DNA of 64,000 nt, taken from Ascarosepion bandense. Taxonomy: Eukaryota > Mollusca > Cephalopoda > Sepiida > Sepiidae. Of this stretch, positions 20,640 to 32,209 are shown one piece after another. The stretch spans positions 4,807,001-4,871,000 of the forward strand of contig JBBBDQ010000350.1 of assembly GCA_037127315.1 (NCBI GenBank). Direction: 5' to 3'. The notes below the pieces were generated by a model. That model had not been told where the DNA came from, did no database searches, and saw only the letters and a list, made by a program, of their open reading frames with translations. Numbering within the stretch: the stretch's first letter is position 1; the number at the start of each line of letters is the position of its first letter. Both the position numbers and the translations under genes were made by a program.

Positions 20640-21560
20640 ATCCTTAAATTCTTTACATTTTAATATAGTGGCCCTTCTCAATAACAGCCAGTCATCTATT
20701 ATCCATTTTGTTAATCATTTTGTTTCAACAGATTCAATTTCCGACATGAGACAGTTTCAAGTGCTTCTCACAGATCTGCTTTCATGTTATAGTTTTTGCC
20801 ACCTATACATAATTTGATCTTTACAGTTGATCATAGATTTTTGATCGGAAGCAGATCAGGACTTGATCGTGGTAATTCCATTATCATCTCTCTTGTAAAT
20901 CTTTTATAACCAAAGAATTCACGGACGAGCTTAGATACATGAGAAGGAGCATTGTCGTGCATAAATACACTCTTTGCCAGATTGAGGCTTGTACCATGCA
21001 AATACTGTATTGTTCATAAAATCGCAGTAGTTAACCTGTTCAGTTTAACTCTTTCATCTATTTTGAATCGTTCAGTAATGATTTGGTCGACAATTCCAGC
21101 CCATATAATTAAACTACTGTCTCCTTGGTGCCTACGTTTACGTCTAAATTAGAAAAAAATTGACCTATCCATCAGATCTATCAGGTCACTCGAGATTCAT
21201 CCGTAAAAATTATTTTAAAAAATCAATTTTCATGTATTTTTTGGCCTAATTTTGACGCTTGAAAATATTTGCTTTAGTAAGAAGAGGTTGCCTAGAATAT
21301 TTTTACGGATATTAATTTAGACAGTATTCTACGCATTTTGTTCTTCTTGACTCCCTCAGTTCCAAACATCTGAGCTCTAATCAAAAGTGTTTTTCTTTTG
21401 CTATAACTCATATAACTTATATTCTTAAAAGCCCTCCTTACCGTTTGATGATCTCTGCAAAACTTCCTTGATGTCTCAACTGTGGACATTTCTTCACTCA
21501 ATAACTTTGTTATTTTCTGTTTATCAGCACTTGTCGCATCTTACCCTATACCCATGTTTG
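20640..21560 (-). pseudogene. Tc1-like transposase relic, DD37E spacing, catalytic E lost
   Basis: The minus strand encodes an N-terminal HTH (MSTVETSRKFCRDHQTVRRA) and later FMHDNAPSHVSK with the second catalytic Asp at 20954-20956. ELPRSSPDLLPIKN follows. Exactly 37 residues separate that Asp from the position expected to hold Glu, which is Lys here, and a stop follows two codons later. It is therefore inactive. DD37E is a known Tc1/mariner-superfamily spacing. Terminal repeats were not located. Confidence 0.85.
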
Positions 21561-22099
21561 AAATATTTATTCTTCAAAATGAACAATTGTGGCACAAGGC
21601 CTAGAGGGATGAAGTCAAAAGGCGGTCGACACTATCTTATACCTAGATAACCAGAATCGCGACACTTTTATGTATTACATCTTGCTCATTTGCCACAAGA
21701 ATTCATCGATCATTATTCAATACATGTGCCACAATGCCACATATTAACCGGACAACCTACAAAAGCCCATGATATAAAAGCTTAAAATAACCAATAAAAA
21801 TATATAAAAATTTGCAGGATGAAAAGGAAAGCGAATGAACCCTGAAGCAAACTAAAATATAACAAAAAGGGCAAATCGAAATAAAATATTTTAGTAGCAC
21901 ATATCGACATCACAAAAATAAGGTCGGCCATTCTATGACAAAGTAAATGGTGGGATAGAAAATTCAAAAACTGTCCCAGTCGAGATCAAACAGGGCAAAA
22001 ACCAAAATCAAGATGTTGAGAATCTTGACATGCAAGGAACAGGCCAGGAACAACAATCACTCACATTAACTAAGCACGCAAGAATAATATGGCTTAATT
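21561..22099. other. Unclassified DNA
   Basis: Contains TGTGGCACAAGGCC (21588-21601), the tail motif of the SINE at 33.7 kb, suggesting a SINE remnant. Otherwise nothing recognised. Confidence 0.3.
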
Positions 22100-22530
22100 A
22101 GGTGAGGGATATGACAGGAAACTCCAAAACGTTGTGGCAAAGGAAACCTAAAAAAATAAAACCTGGCCACATTCACTCGAACAAAGCTCGCCACTTTTTC
22201 CCACCTTTCGCTGTAATCTGTCGACATCAAACGCGTTCTGTCACATCTAATTTTTCTATTGAGCTGGATGCGGACGAGTCGTCAGTCCAACCTAAGGCCC
22301 CCCCCCCCCCGAAAAGCAATGCACTATTGTTGTGGTTAATCTTGTCACCTGTAACCTTCTCGTACCGTTCAAGCATCTTCTGTACCGTCTCAATATTACT
22401 GCTGTACAGTACGAAAATGGATATGTCATCGGTTAGAGCACCACTAGGTTAAGCGATTCCATCTAGCGTCGAACAGCACCTCTGTCCCTCAGCCGGTGAT
22501 GGAGAGTTTCCAACACCAAAACCGTGACGA
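22100..22530 (-). pseudogene. LINE reverse transcriptase relic (unplaced clade)
   Basis: The minus strand encodes ETLHHRLRDRGAV, then DDISIFVLYSSNIETVQKML and ERYEKVTGDKINHNNSALL, the palm to post-palm region of a LINE RT. The YADD motif has degenerated to TDD. A C run at 22300-22313 interrupts the frame. It does not resemble the other LINEs in the window. Confidence 0.7.
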
Positions 22531-23027
22531 ATCGACCAAGACCGCTCAAAAGCAAGTGACTGCATTATTGTTGCGGTTTATTTGATTTCTATAACTTCAG
22601 ATTGGGTGTATTAATCTCGTAAGCAAATGAATAGACGTTGGGGCAGTAAAAACAGAAGCAGTAACAATGGGTATGGCTACAGCGAGAAAGTCTTACAGGT
22701 TTCATTCCTGTTCAGAGTGGGTTTTAAATTCAGGTTAGTCCTTCAGAACTAACAAAATCTATTTTACAATTTCACCCATATTTCAGAAAGATGTCAGCCA
22801 TAACTTTTCCAAAGGCGTTAGTGTAAAGTGAATGTCTCGGCGAAAAATGAAACTTGTCTCACCAATTACATTTTCTTTCTAGATAACCTCCAAGATTCCG
22901 AAAAAGATTATTATAAATAAAAAGCGAAGAAGAATTTAAACTAAGTCAAAGAATATAATAGTATTAAGGAGACGTAGTTTTACTTGATCTTTAACAGAGA
23001 AACTTGATATTTATGATTTGAAACTCA

Positions 23028-23029
<2 letters not shown>
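22531..23029. other. Unclassified DNA
   Basis: Nothing recognised until the AAT repeats at 23030. Confidence 0.35.
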
Positions 23030-23063
<34 letters not shown>

Positions 23064-23625
23064 CTCAAATAATAATAATAATAACACCATGGAAAATCTG
23101 TAAACAAAATCTAGTATGAACATCACCCAGCACTGGTTACAGAAATAGAAGATGTCACCATTCTATGGGATTACACCATCTACACAGACAAAAAAATTGA
23201 AGCAAATAGACTGGACATTATTGTTAAAAACCAGAAAGAAAAACTTGTCTATTAATTGATATGGCTTGCCCAGCGGACTGTAACATAGCAACCAAGGAAT
23301 TCAAAAAACTGTCAAAATATAGAGTCGTGCCAGTGATAGTAGGTGCACTTGGAATGATAAAAAATGGAACAAAGCAACACATTGAAAGTGTCCCTGGAAA
23401 CCCCAGTTTAAGAGATATATAAAAAAATTGTCTTAAGTACAGCCCACACACTAAGGAAAACTTTATCTATGTAACGCTGGGGATGATGTGGAAGATAGAG
23501 AAAACATGAAATGAAGCCATAACAACACGCCACGACCTGCCTTAGGTCTTCCCGCAGATTTGGTTGGTAGTGCGACCATAGCAGAAATCGAAATATGATG
23601 AAAAATGACAACATAATAATAATAA
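23030..23625 (+). mobile_element. R4/Dong-like LINE 3' end, third copy
   Basis: Bordered by (AAT)n at 23030-23085 and at 23611-23625. Includes the endonuclease region, an internal deletion near 23320 and the full 3' UTR. Confidence 0.88.
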
Positions 23626-23784
23626 TGTTTAGAATGTGTGGAACGGACCAATATAGAAAGTAATTGCAGTATCAATAATTGTTCTGTACAAAATACATTC
23701 ACTAAAAAAACCCTTGCACATTAGACTGCAATCTGGATGATGGTTTGCAGCCATTACGAAAAGTATGTCTGCTCTTAAGAACAA

Positions 23785-24228
23785 GGTTACTTGGAAACAT
23801 ATCGGATCTTCTACTTTTGTGGTGTAATGGATAACAGCACAAAATGAGAAATCGAAGTGCCGAGTTCGTATTCTAATCGAGTTCGTTACATTCACTTATA
23901 CATAAATAACATTGGGAAAGGCATGAATCATCTATGGATTGAATAGCAGGATAGTGCTGGTTGGCAACTGGTTTACAGCTGAATGAAACGGCGAGAAATT
24001 CATTTGTCAGTCATGCATCGAAAGAGACATGATCGTCCAAGCGTGTATGACGTATGGCACTTGCATTGATGTGCCGTGTCTATTCAGGACATGGGTAGAG
24101 GCTCTCCACAACATCAAGTACTTTGTTGTACTTATTGATATTTACTCATTTATATTTTTTTCTGATCTGACTTCCATTTTTACAAGATTGTCATGGTCGG
24201 TCGTTCAATGTTTTCTTATGTTCTCTTA
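23785..24228 (+). repeat. Duplicated 450-bp composite segment, copy 2
   Basis: Second copy of 19606-20055, including its SINE-A with the GAAA hairpin loop. Terminates at the start of the SINE-B array. Confidence 0.9.
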
Positions 24229-24672
24229 CTCCACCCACGTCTATTGAACAGGTGAAGAGGTTCATCCCTTGTTTCTTGCTTAGGATGTGGTTTCCGGCTT
24301 TCTCTTTTCCAATCTTCTCACTCTTTTCTTTTTCAATTGGAGTAGATAGACTAAACTATCGCCCGGTTCACACTCCACCCACGTCTATTGAACAGGTGAA
24401 GAGGCTCATCCCTTGTTTCTTGCTTAGGATGTGGTTTCCGGCTTTCTCTTTTCCAATCTTCTCACTCTTTTCTTTTTCAATTGGAGTAGATAGACTAAAC
24501 TATCGCCCGGTTCACACTCCACCCACGTCTATTGAACAGATGAAGAGGCTCATCCCTTGCTTCCTGTTTAGAATGTGGTTTCCGGCTTTCTCTTTTCCAA
24601 CCTTTTCACTCTTACGTAGCCCCCTGCACATCAGTGGCGTTACCGCCTTGCTTTGGGCGATATGATTAAAAA
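24229..24672 (+). mobile_element. SINE-B, head-to-tail trimer with one LINE-derived tail
   Basis: Unit starts at 24229, 24373 and 24517 give a period of 144. Each unit has CTCCACCCACGTCTATTGAA at the start and GATAGACTAAACTATCGCCC near the end. Only the last unit carries the 3' tail (CAGTGGCGTTACCGCC, TTGCTTTGGGCG, then A-run), which matches the LINE-J 3' end. 144 is divisible by 3, so a 138-codon open frame runs through; I regard it as accidental. Confidence 0.9.
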
Positions 24673-25044
24673 AAAAAAATTAAATATATCCTGTGAGTAT
24701 CAAGGTCTTCATTATGGGTCAGAAAAATCTCGACTCTCATTCTCTGATTTTTTTGTTCCAATTTTCCTTAGAATTTCTTCGTTGCTCGCATATTCTATCT
24801 ATGCTATTCTCAGCATTTATATAGCTTCTTTATCCTTGAGTACATTGTTCTGAAATATGACATTACAGTTTTGTGATCTGTTCATTGTGTTGGGTACAAA
24901 TTTGAAAATAATACATGACTGAATAGTCACGAGAGTTAACTGGAAAGTAAACATCTTACCAGCAACCAACATAATATGTTGGGTCAAATTGAAATAATAA
25001 TAATAATAATAATAATGATAGTAATAATAATAAAAATAATAATA
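24673..25044. other. AT-rich DNA ending in AAT repeats
   Basis: No feature other than the AAT microsatellite at 24994-25044. Confidence 0.4.
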
Positions 25045-25362
25045 AAAAAATGGAACAAAAGAACACATTGAAAGAATCCCTGGAAACCCCAGCTTAAGAG
25101 ATATACAAAAAATTGTCTTATTAAGTACAGCCCACACACTAAGGAAAACTTTATCTATGTAATGCTAGGGATGATAGGGAAGATAGAAAAACATGAAATG
25201 GAGCCATAACAACACGCCACGACCTGCTTTAGGTCTCCCCGCAGACTTGGTTGGTAGTGAGACCAAAGCAGAAATCGAAATTTGATGAAAAATGACATAA
25301 AAATAATAATCTATATATAAAAAAAAATAATAATCTATATATAAAATAATAATAATATATAA

Positions 25363-25400
<38 letters not shown>
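25045..25400 (+). mobile_element. R4/Dong-like LINE 3' end, fourth copy
   Basis: Begins inside (AAT)n, contains the final 70 codons and 3' UTR, and ends in a long (AAT)n that borders the large copy beginning next to it. Confidence 0.88.
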
Positions 25401-25417
<17 letters not shown>

Positions 25418-25521
25418 TTGAAAAAATTGAATACGAAGCAATATATGCATTGAATACGAAGCAATATATGCATCAGCAATAGCAGCAACAAAAAAATTGA
25501 ATATCAAAATAAAAACAAGGC

Positions 25522-25849
25522 AGTCTCGCAGATCCACCTTGGAAAAGAAAAATAGAAAAAGAAATCGAACAACTTAGAAGTGAACTATCAGTACTGGATG
25601 AACTGAGTAGAGGAATAAATGTAAGAACTAGGAAAAGCAGAAGATATAACATTAGAAATGAAAATGAAGTCTTATCAAATAAAGAAAAAATAAAGCAAAA
25701 AATCCAACTGAAGGCTCAAAGAATAAGGCGCTATGAGAAAAGAGCAAGATTTTACAGACAAAACAAGATTTTTCAAACTGATACAAAGAGATTTTACAGG
25801 GAAATAGGTAAAAAAAGAATTGAAGTGACAGTCCCCCCCCCCCCCCAGA
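25522..25849 (+). pseudogene. R4/Dong-like LINE, N-terminal linker region
   Basis: Open frame rich in Lys, Arg and Glu (KIEKEIEQLRSELSVLDELS, YEKRARFYRQNKIFQ, KRFYREIGKK), as found before the RT in this LINE group. A run of about 15 C at 25834-25848 throws it out of frame with the RT part. Confidence 0.7.
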
Positions 25850-26419
25850 ATGGAAGAAGTCACACAGTTCTGGGAAAAGATATGGGCTTGCCCTAAAGAA
25901 CATAGCAAGGAAGTACATTGGATTGCGCAAGAGATAGAACGAATGAAAAATAAACCAGAACAGACATGGTCTGGAATTACAGAAGATGATGTTAAATTTG
26001 CACTAAAAAAAGCACACAATTGGAAATTCCCAGGTATAGATAAAATTCCTAACTTTTGGCTATATTATTTAAATACAGCACATAAAAAACTAGCCAAAGA
26101 ACTTCAAGAAATGGTTGACGATCCCACTAAAATTCCTGCATGGATGACCAAAGGAATTACATTTCTTCTACCCAAGAATGGTGACACAAACAACCCGAAA
26201 AACTACAGACCAATTACATGTCTTCCGACAACATATAAACTATTAACATCTATTTCAACAAAACAGACATATTTATTCTTAGAAAGAAATGACATGATAC
26301 CGCTTGAACAAAAAGGGTGCAAACGTGGCTGTTATGGTTGTAAAGACCAATTGCTAATTAACAAAATGATCCTGAAAAATTGCTACAGTACAAAAAAAAT
26401 CTTAGTACTGCCTGGATAG
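25850..26419 (+). pseudogene. R4/Dong-like LINE, RT fingers region
   Basis: Contains WEKIWACPKEH, ITEDDVKFALKKAHNWKFPG, MTKGITFLLPKNGD and KNYRPITCLPTTYKLLT, the classic RT fingers motifs of RLE-type LINEs. The last is the NYRPI(T/S) block. The frame is lost near 26390 within an A-rich run and continues in the next frame. Confidence 0.88.
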
Positions 26420-26985
26420 ATTATCGAAAGGAATTCGATAGTGTGCCACATTCCTGGATTTTAAAGACTTTAAATATATACAAGATATCGCCCGTCATCA
26501 TCAATTTCATCAAACAGTGCATGTCTATATGGAAAACAACCCTTTACCTCAATCATATAAATGGAACCTATAAGTCTGATGAAATAAACATCAAAAGAGG
26601 TATATTTCAAGGTGATTCTTTATCTCCCTTACTATTCTGCATATCATTAATAGCACTAACCAGTCAACTTAATAAGACAGAATGTGGTTATAAAATAAGC
26701 CAAAAGAAAATAAGCCATCTATTTTACATGGATGACTTAAAGTTATATGCTAAGAATGATAATGAGCTGGAAGGTCTTCTGCAAACTGTAAAATGCTTCA
26801 GCGAAGACACTGGAATGAAATTTAATTTGAATAAATGTACTAAAGCTACAGTTTTACGTGGATCAATACAAGAAACATCCTCAATTAGCTTAGACCCTGC
26901 TGTAACAATAAAAGAATTGAAACCAGAAGAAGCTTATAAATACCTAGGTGTAAATGAGAGCGAAAACATTCACCATAAAAAATGA
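26380..26985 (+). pseudogene. R4/Dong-like LINE, RT palm with FYMDD
   Basis: Carries AWIDYRKEFDSVPHSWI (first catalytic Asp), GIFQGDSLSPLLFCI and HLFYMDDLKLYAKND. The catalytic YMDD codons are at 26725-26736. FNLNKC follows. All catalytic Asp residues are intact, although the family's usual K-A-F has become K-E-F. A stop at 26983 precedes the thumb region. Confidence 0.9.
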
Positions 26986-27299
26986 AAGAAATAGTGCGTA
27001 AAGAGTACTACAGAAGGCTACGAATGATATTAAAAACTGAATTAAATTCACAGAACAGAGTTATGGCCATTAATAGCCTTGCAATCCCAGTTGTCCAATA
27101 TAGCTTTAACATCTTAAACTGGACTCTAAATGACATCAGGCGAATGGATGCTAAAACAAGAAAGCTTCTTTCTAAGCATAAGATGCATCATCTAAAGGCT
27201 GATGTAGACCGTCTATACATACCCCGTAAAGAAGGTGGAAGAGGTCTTATTCAGCTGGAATTGTCATACAAGACAACAACTATTTGCTTACATACATAG
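26982..27299 (+). pseudogene. R4/Dong-like LINE, thumb region
   Basis: Encodes YYRRLRMILKTELNSQNRVM, WTLNDIRRMDAKTRKLLS and YIPRKEGGRGLIQLE, the conserved post-RT thumb and GGRGL motif of RLE LINEs. Truncated by stop codons after 27299. Confidence 0.88.
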
Positions 27300-27463
27300 A
27301 AACAACAAAGTATTGGATGATACAATTAGTAAGGCAACATGAAGAAAGAAAGAAAAAATATTCAATAATAAAATAAGGCAGTAAATACAAACAAGATTTA
27401 CAGTTAGTAGATTCTGTAGAAAAGCAAAACAGAAGCCAAGAACCAACTATTGCGGCAAAAAAT

Positions 27464-28093
27464 ATGAAAATGAAAGCCAAAGATAAAGCTCTTGAACAGA
27501 TGAAACAGGGCTGGCAAGACAAACCTCTGCATGGCCAATATCCAGAACGTGCCAATAAATCCAATGTTGACAAAGTTAATACTCATCGATGGTTACGTGC
27601 ATCTGGATTAAAGTCTGAAACTGAAGGCTTTATTCTTGAAGCACAAGACCAAAGTCTTTTCACTAGAAACTTTCAGGCAAATATTATGCATAATAATATG
27701 GGTCCAAAATGCAGGTTTTGTGATAAACACCAAGAAATAATAGACCACCTTATCTCAGGCTGTTCTGTGCTTGCCCCAAATGAATATAAATATCGCCACG
27801 ATAGAGTTGGGCAATATTTACATTGGGCAATGTGCAAACATTATGGAAAAGCTGTAAACAAACACTGGTATGAACATCACCAAGCACCGGTTACAGAAAT
27901 AGAAGATGCCACCATTCTATGGGATTACACCATCTACACAGACAGAAAAATTGAAGCAAATAGGCCAGACATTATTGTTAAAAACCAGAAAGAGAAAACT
28001 TGTCTATTAATTGATATGCCTTGTCCAGCAAATTGTAACATAACAACCAAGGAATTTGAAAAACTATCAATAAAGACCTGGAAATTGAAATAG
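27464..28093 (+). pseudogene. R4/Dong-like LINE, zinc finger and restriction-like endonuclease
   Basis: Contains a CCHC zinc finger (C-x2-C-x7-H-x4-C, CRFCDKHQEIIDHLISGC, codons 27710-27773). KYRHDRVGQYLHWAMCKHY follows, then the endonuclease core NRPDIIV...LIDM (PD near 27965, D near 28010). Both catalytic acidic positions are kept. A frameshift at about 28070 separates the last 65 residues (LEIEIEKMWKL to the stop at 28270). Confidence 0.9.
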
Positions 28094-28406
28094 AAAAAAT
28101 GTGGAAATTGAAAACAAGAGTTGTGCCAGTGATAGTAGGTGCACTTGGAATGATAAAAAATGGAACAAAACAACACATTGAAAGAATCCCTGGAAACCCC
28201 AGCTTAAGAGATATACAAAAAATTGTCTTATTAAGTACAGCCCACACACTAAGGAAAACTTTATCTATGTAATGCTGGGGATGATAGGGAAGATAGAAAA
28301 ACATGAAATGGAGCCATAACAACACGCCACTACCTGCCTTAGGTCTCCCCGCAGACTTGGTTGGTAGTGAGACCAAAGCAGAAATCGAAATATGATGAAA
28401 AATGAC

Positions 28407-28456
<50 letters not shown>

Positions 28457-29430
28457 CTGGTGTCACATTGCAATTCTGGTGAGAATCTACTTAACAGACT
28501 CTACATACCAGAAATAGCAATAACGAACGTAGTTTTCAGTGAAGAATATGTCTGTGTTCGTCTTATGATTTTATGAGCAATTTTATGACGGTATCTGAAA
28601 ACTCTGTGCCAGTCAAATGTTTCTTTGGTAAGGCGTTCATTGATTTAGTTTTTGGAAAAAATAATTTCCCGAAGAATAATGTCTTTTTGATTCCCCGTGA
28701 GTTGAAAGACCAGTTCATGTCGCTGATAATGAAAACGAGGCTGTAGCTTCTTCTGAAACGCAGAAGTTTATAGCAGCTATCATTGTGACAGCAGGCATCA
28801 CAAAATGTTGACTTCGATATTTCAAAATATCCTCGTGTTGGTATAAACTGAGGCGGAATACACTGTCATGTTCATTTTACCACAGAATTCTGTCAAGATT
28901 TTTTGTTTTATTGAAACGTCTTCGATTTCTTCTTTGTTAGTTAACCTGTTTCGAAGAAAAATGTTTTGGCAGTGTGACCTTTTCATCTGAGTCCGTGCTG
29001 GTCATAGAGTAAAGTCTTTTCACTCTTTTTAGACTTGCATCAGCGTGTTTGCTCGAGGTTAGACAAAAGCAATTTTGGCTGTTCTAGGGATAAATATCAT
29101 AATCGCATCGTGACATTTTCTCTAAATATCAATCTTTATTTTCCACACTGCCTATATTTATATAGAATTATTTGTAAAGAGGTGAATTGTTCTCTGTGTT
29201 TATGAGATTAAATACATCTTTGGAACTACCGCTTCTTTTAAAAATAATAAAATTGAGCAAAACGTAAAGGTTTAAAGTCAAATGAAAATATCTAAATAAA
29301 TAATTTTATTTAATGTTTTCTTTATTGAGACTTCGTGACCTTGCTACACCCCGATTTTCTTTTTTAGGGAAGGGATTTTTATAGTTGGTGATGAAAAGAT
29401 GAAAAGTTTAAGAGAAGCTAAAGCAAATTT
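28457..29430. other. Unclassified DNA
   Basis: A minus frame around 28600-28830 stays open for about 80 residues, but I recognise no family. Otherwise empty. Confidence 0.3.
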
Positions 29431-29439
29431 AGTCTTCTT

Positions 29440-29905
29440 CTTTTGTGTGTCGTGTCTATTCAGGACGTGGATGATCATGGCTCTCCCAATCTTCTACGCA
29501 TTGTAACACTTAGTCTTGTTTTTGTTGCTACCATAATTCCCCTCCACCTCTTTTTGCCATCTAATAAAAGAAGCTCGCTGTTTCAATATTTTCTTTTTTT
29601 TTTTAATACTATACATCCGGTGGGTGTTAAATTTTCCAAAACGTACATCCTCATTATATATCTTAGAAATTTTAGCTGTTTCTTCCTGATTTTTATTTTC
29701 TTTATTGTTGCCTATCCGCTCCGTCATCGGCATTCACAAAATTATACAATATAAGGGAACAGATATTATATGGCATTTTGGAACGGTTTCTTTTGATTTC
29801 TTGTTTTGAGTATTAGTTTCTCTAGGCCCTCTTTCCTCATTACGTGTACCAGAAATCTCACCTGTCTGTTCCTGATGTTAAGTATGTTTTCTTTTCGTTA
29901 TGCAT
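29440..29905 (-). mobile_element. RTE-like LINE 3' fragment
   Basis: Starts with the family 3' end complement (GTGTCTATTCAGGACGTGG) and extends to the KEGLE/RQ-type post-RT region near 29830-29890. T-rich insertions break it. Confidence 0.7.
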
Positions 29906-30895
29906 TCATAAAAATGTTAAGTGCAAGAATCCTGTGTCTGGATAAAATTGTTATGGCAAAAGCGTTACAAGCAAGATCACAGTAAGTTTACTTGAGACGA
30001 CTGTTTATTTTAGCCTATTGAACACTGTTACAGTAAATTTATCGATAAGCCCCGAGGGAGTTGAGTCGAAAGTTGCTTACTCCCCGTGGAGCATACAATA
30101 GCGAAACGCAAAACAATAGGTTAAAATTGTGCTAGAACCGAATCAAATTAGCCCCAATTGTCGGCCAACTAGCGTGGAAAATTCCGCGTGGTCTGTTCTT
30201 ATAAAAAGTGTATCGGTCGGCCATTGAGAAATGTGACAATGTGCCGAAACTAAAAACAATGTTCGACGAATACAAAATCTATGACAAAAGCCTTTAGAAA
30301 CAAATAATAATAAGTAGCAAACAGGTTTTACGGGTCGGGGGGGTGGGGCTCCAAATGGATTCGTTATGTTCGATGTGTGAGTTCGCCAATGGCACATACA
30401 AGTATACTGAGAAGAGGAACAAGGGATGCTGCAGGGCTGGAATCCTACTTTTATGTCTATTGTTGGCATCAAGAGATTTGAATGCTGATTGGCTACAAAA
30501 TCAATAGAACTGAATGCTTACCAGCTGCACAATCAATATAATTGAATGCTGATTGGCTACAAACTTAAGTTTGTCCTTGAGGTTGTGTGATTAGGTAAAC
30601 CTGAAATCTCGTAGGAATAAATGCTTTGTATGTAAAAGCTGGATTGTGTTGAAAACCATTTTATGCAGTGAAAGACACAAAAGAATATTGCGAATTTCTC
30701 CTACAATCATTTGTCTGCGAATGGATTCGTTGTAAGCCTGTAATCATTTTGATTCTGTATTTATCATCGATTAAAACCATTCCTTCTAACAAACTGGGCG
30801 AGTAAAATCGCACGAATTTTGCGTATTTGAATTAAAAGAAATATACAAAGAAAGAAAAGGGAGATGCATTCACTGGCCTCTGATTGGATAAACAT
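29906..30895. other. Unclassified DNA
   Basis: Contains a G run (30338-30346) and a direct repeat GAATGCTGATTGGCTACAAA at 30480-30499 and 30544-30563. TATAAAAA at 30201-30208 has no supporting context. Confidence 0.3.
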
Positions 30896-31575
30896 ATTTC
30901 AAAAGGAGTCAAGACAAATAGCCAAGCAATTTCACGCTTGAAAATGAGAATATAAATTCAAAAAAAGCCGTCAGGTTAGAATAATACTTGATTTTTAAAA
31001 GAAGAATGAGAATCCCAACTCATTCAGTCAGTTAATTGCCATATGTGATCCACGTCAAGGCGGTCATCTCTCGAAAGACACATAATTGAGTGGGCAGAAG
31101 ATTTTCCCGCAGTACGTTGACATTGCTTTCTGCGGAAGACTGGTTGCCAACCAAGGCTATAGAGACCAATCTGTTCAGCAATTCAATCATTTTATCAATA
31201 TGAGTCAGTTAAAAGCCATACAGGATCCAAGGATAAGCATATTCAAGAAGGAGTCGACAGAAATATCCAACCAAATGGACGCAGAAAAATGAGAATATAA
31301 ATTCGAAGAGAGCCGTTAGGTTAGAATAACATATGATTATTAAAAGAAAAAGACAATTCCAAGTCAGTCAGTTAAGTGACATACGGGATACACGTCAAGG
31401 CGTTCATCTCTCGAAAGAGACATGACTGACTAGGCAGAAGATTTTCCCGCAGTAAGTTGCTACTACGCTCTGCGGATGACTGGTTGCCAACCAAGGCTAT
31501 AGAATTCAATCTGTCCCGCTATTCAATCCTTTTATCTATATCAGTCAGATAAGAGCCATACGTGTTACATGCTTG
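30896..31575 (-). repeat. Tandem duplication (about 345 bp) each carrying a SINE-A 3' part
   Basis: The block beginning AAAAGGAGTCAAGAC at 30901 recurs at 31246. Each unit includes a minus-strand SINE-A 3' portion (about 31027-31190 and 31373-31535). The duplication therefore happened after the SINE inserted. Confidence 0.85.
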
Positions 31576-31857
31576 AGCGATCATGTCTCGAAAAAAGAAA
31601 AACGTGACTGATGTGTAGAAAATCTTTTCGTAATAAGTTGCCATTACTTTCCGCGGTTGATTGGTTGCCAATCAAGGCTACAGGACCTAATCTATCCTGT
31701 TATTTAACCCAAACTGGGTGGAGAAGAGACGGATTCATATCTTTCATATCTTTCCAAACAGTATTTACTCGTAAGTGAATGCAACGAATTCTATTGGAAT
31801 TCGAACTCGGCTCTCTGATTTCTCCCTCGGACCAGATATCCACTACACCACAAATAT
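31545..31857 (-). mobile_element. SINE-A, near full length
   Basis: Minus orientation, from the 3' TCAGTCAGATAAGAGCC end to the box A complement (TATCCACTACACCACAA). The 3' hairpin has been damaged by A insertions. Confidence 0.88.
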
Positions 31858-31904
31858 GCATAATTTTAGCATCCATATTGTTAGTGAATGACCAAACACA
31901 CTTT

Positions 31905-32205
31905 TTCTTTATGTGCCGTGTCCCTTCAAAACGTAGGCGATCATGGAATTCAACTTGCCCCTGTCTCTTGTTGCTCGTAATATTTTTCCTCTTCGTATCT
32001 CTCCCCTCACCACCATCTATTTACTAAAGCCTATCAAATATGTCTTGCACTGCTTTCCCCTGTCTACTCTATCCCTCTATTCCATTCTGTGAGTTTTAGT
32101 TTCTCTAGGCCCTCTTTCCTCGTTATGTGTACCAGGAACCTCAGCTGTCTATTCCTGATGTTAAGTATGTTTTCTTCTCGTTTGCATCCTCTCCACAACT
32201 TCATT
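31905..32205 (-). mobile_element. RTE-like LINE 3' fragment
   Basis: GTGCCGTGTCCCTTCAAAAC start and the CGTAGGCGATCATGG segment match the other copies. Extends to the SIRKRQ-like region near 32150. Confidence 0.7.
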
Positions 32206-32209
32206 GTTT

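Larger units (their letters stand above)
25415..28456 (+). mobile_element. R4/Dong-like LINE, nearly complete, (TAA)n-flanked
   Basis: A non-LTR retrotransposon with, in order, an N-terminal basic linker, reverse transcriptase, CCHC zinc finger and restriction-like endonuclease. It ends in a 3' UTR with a long (AAT)n tail (28409-28456). Flanking (AAT)n on both sides suggests insertion into TAA microsatellites, a habit documented for Dong elements of the R4 clade. At least four frameshifts or stops divide the ORF. Clade is inferred from domain order and target. Confidence 0.85.

Noticed and set aside
24252..24665. 137-residue frame with three 48-residue repeats
   Set aside because: Lies entirely in the SINE-B trimer and includes the LINE-derived tail; open only because the unit is 144 bp.
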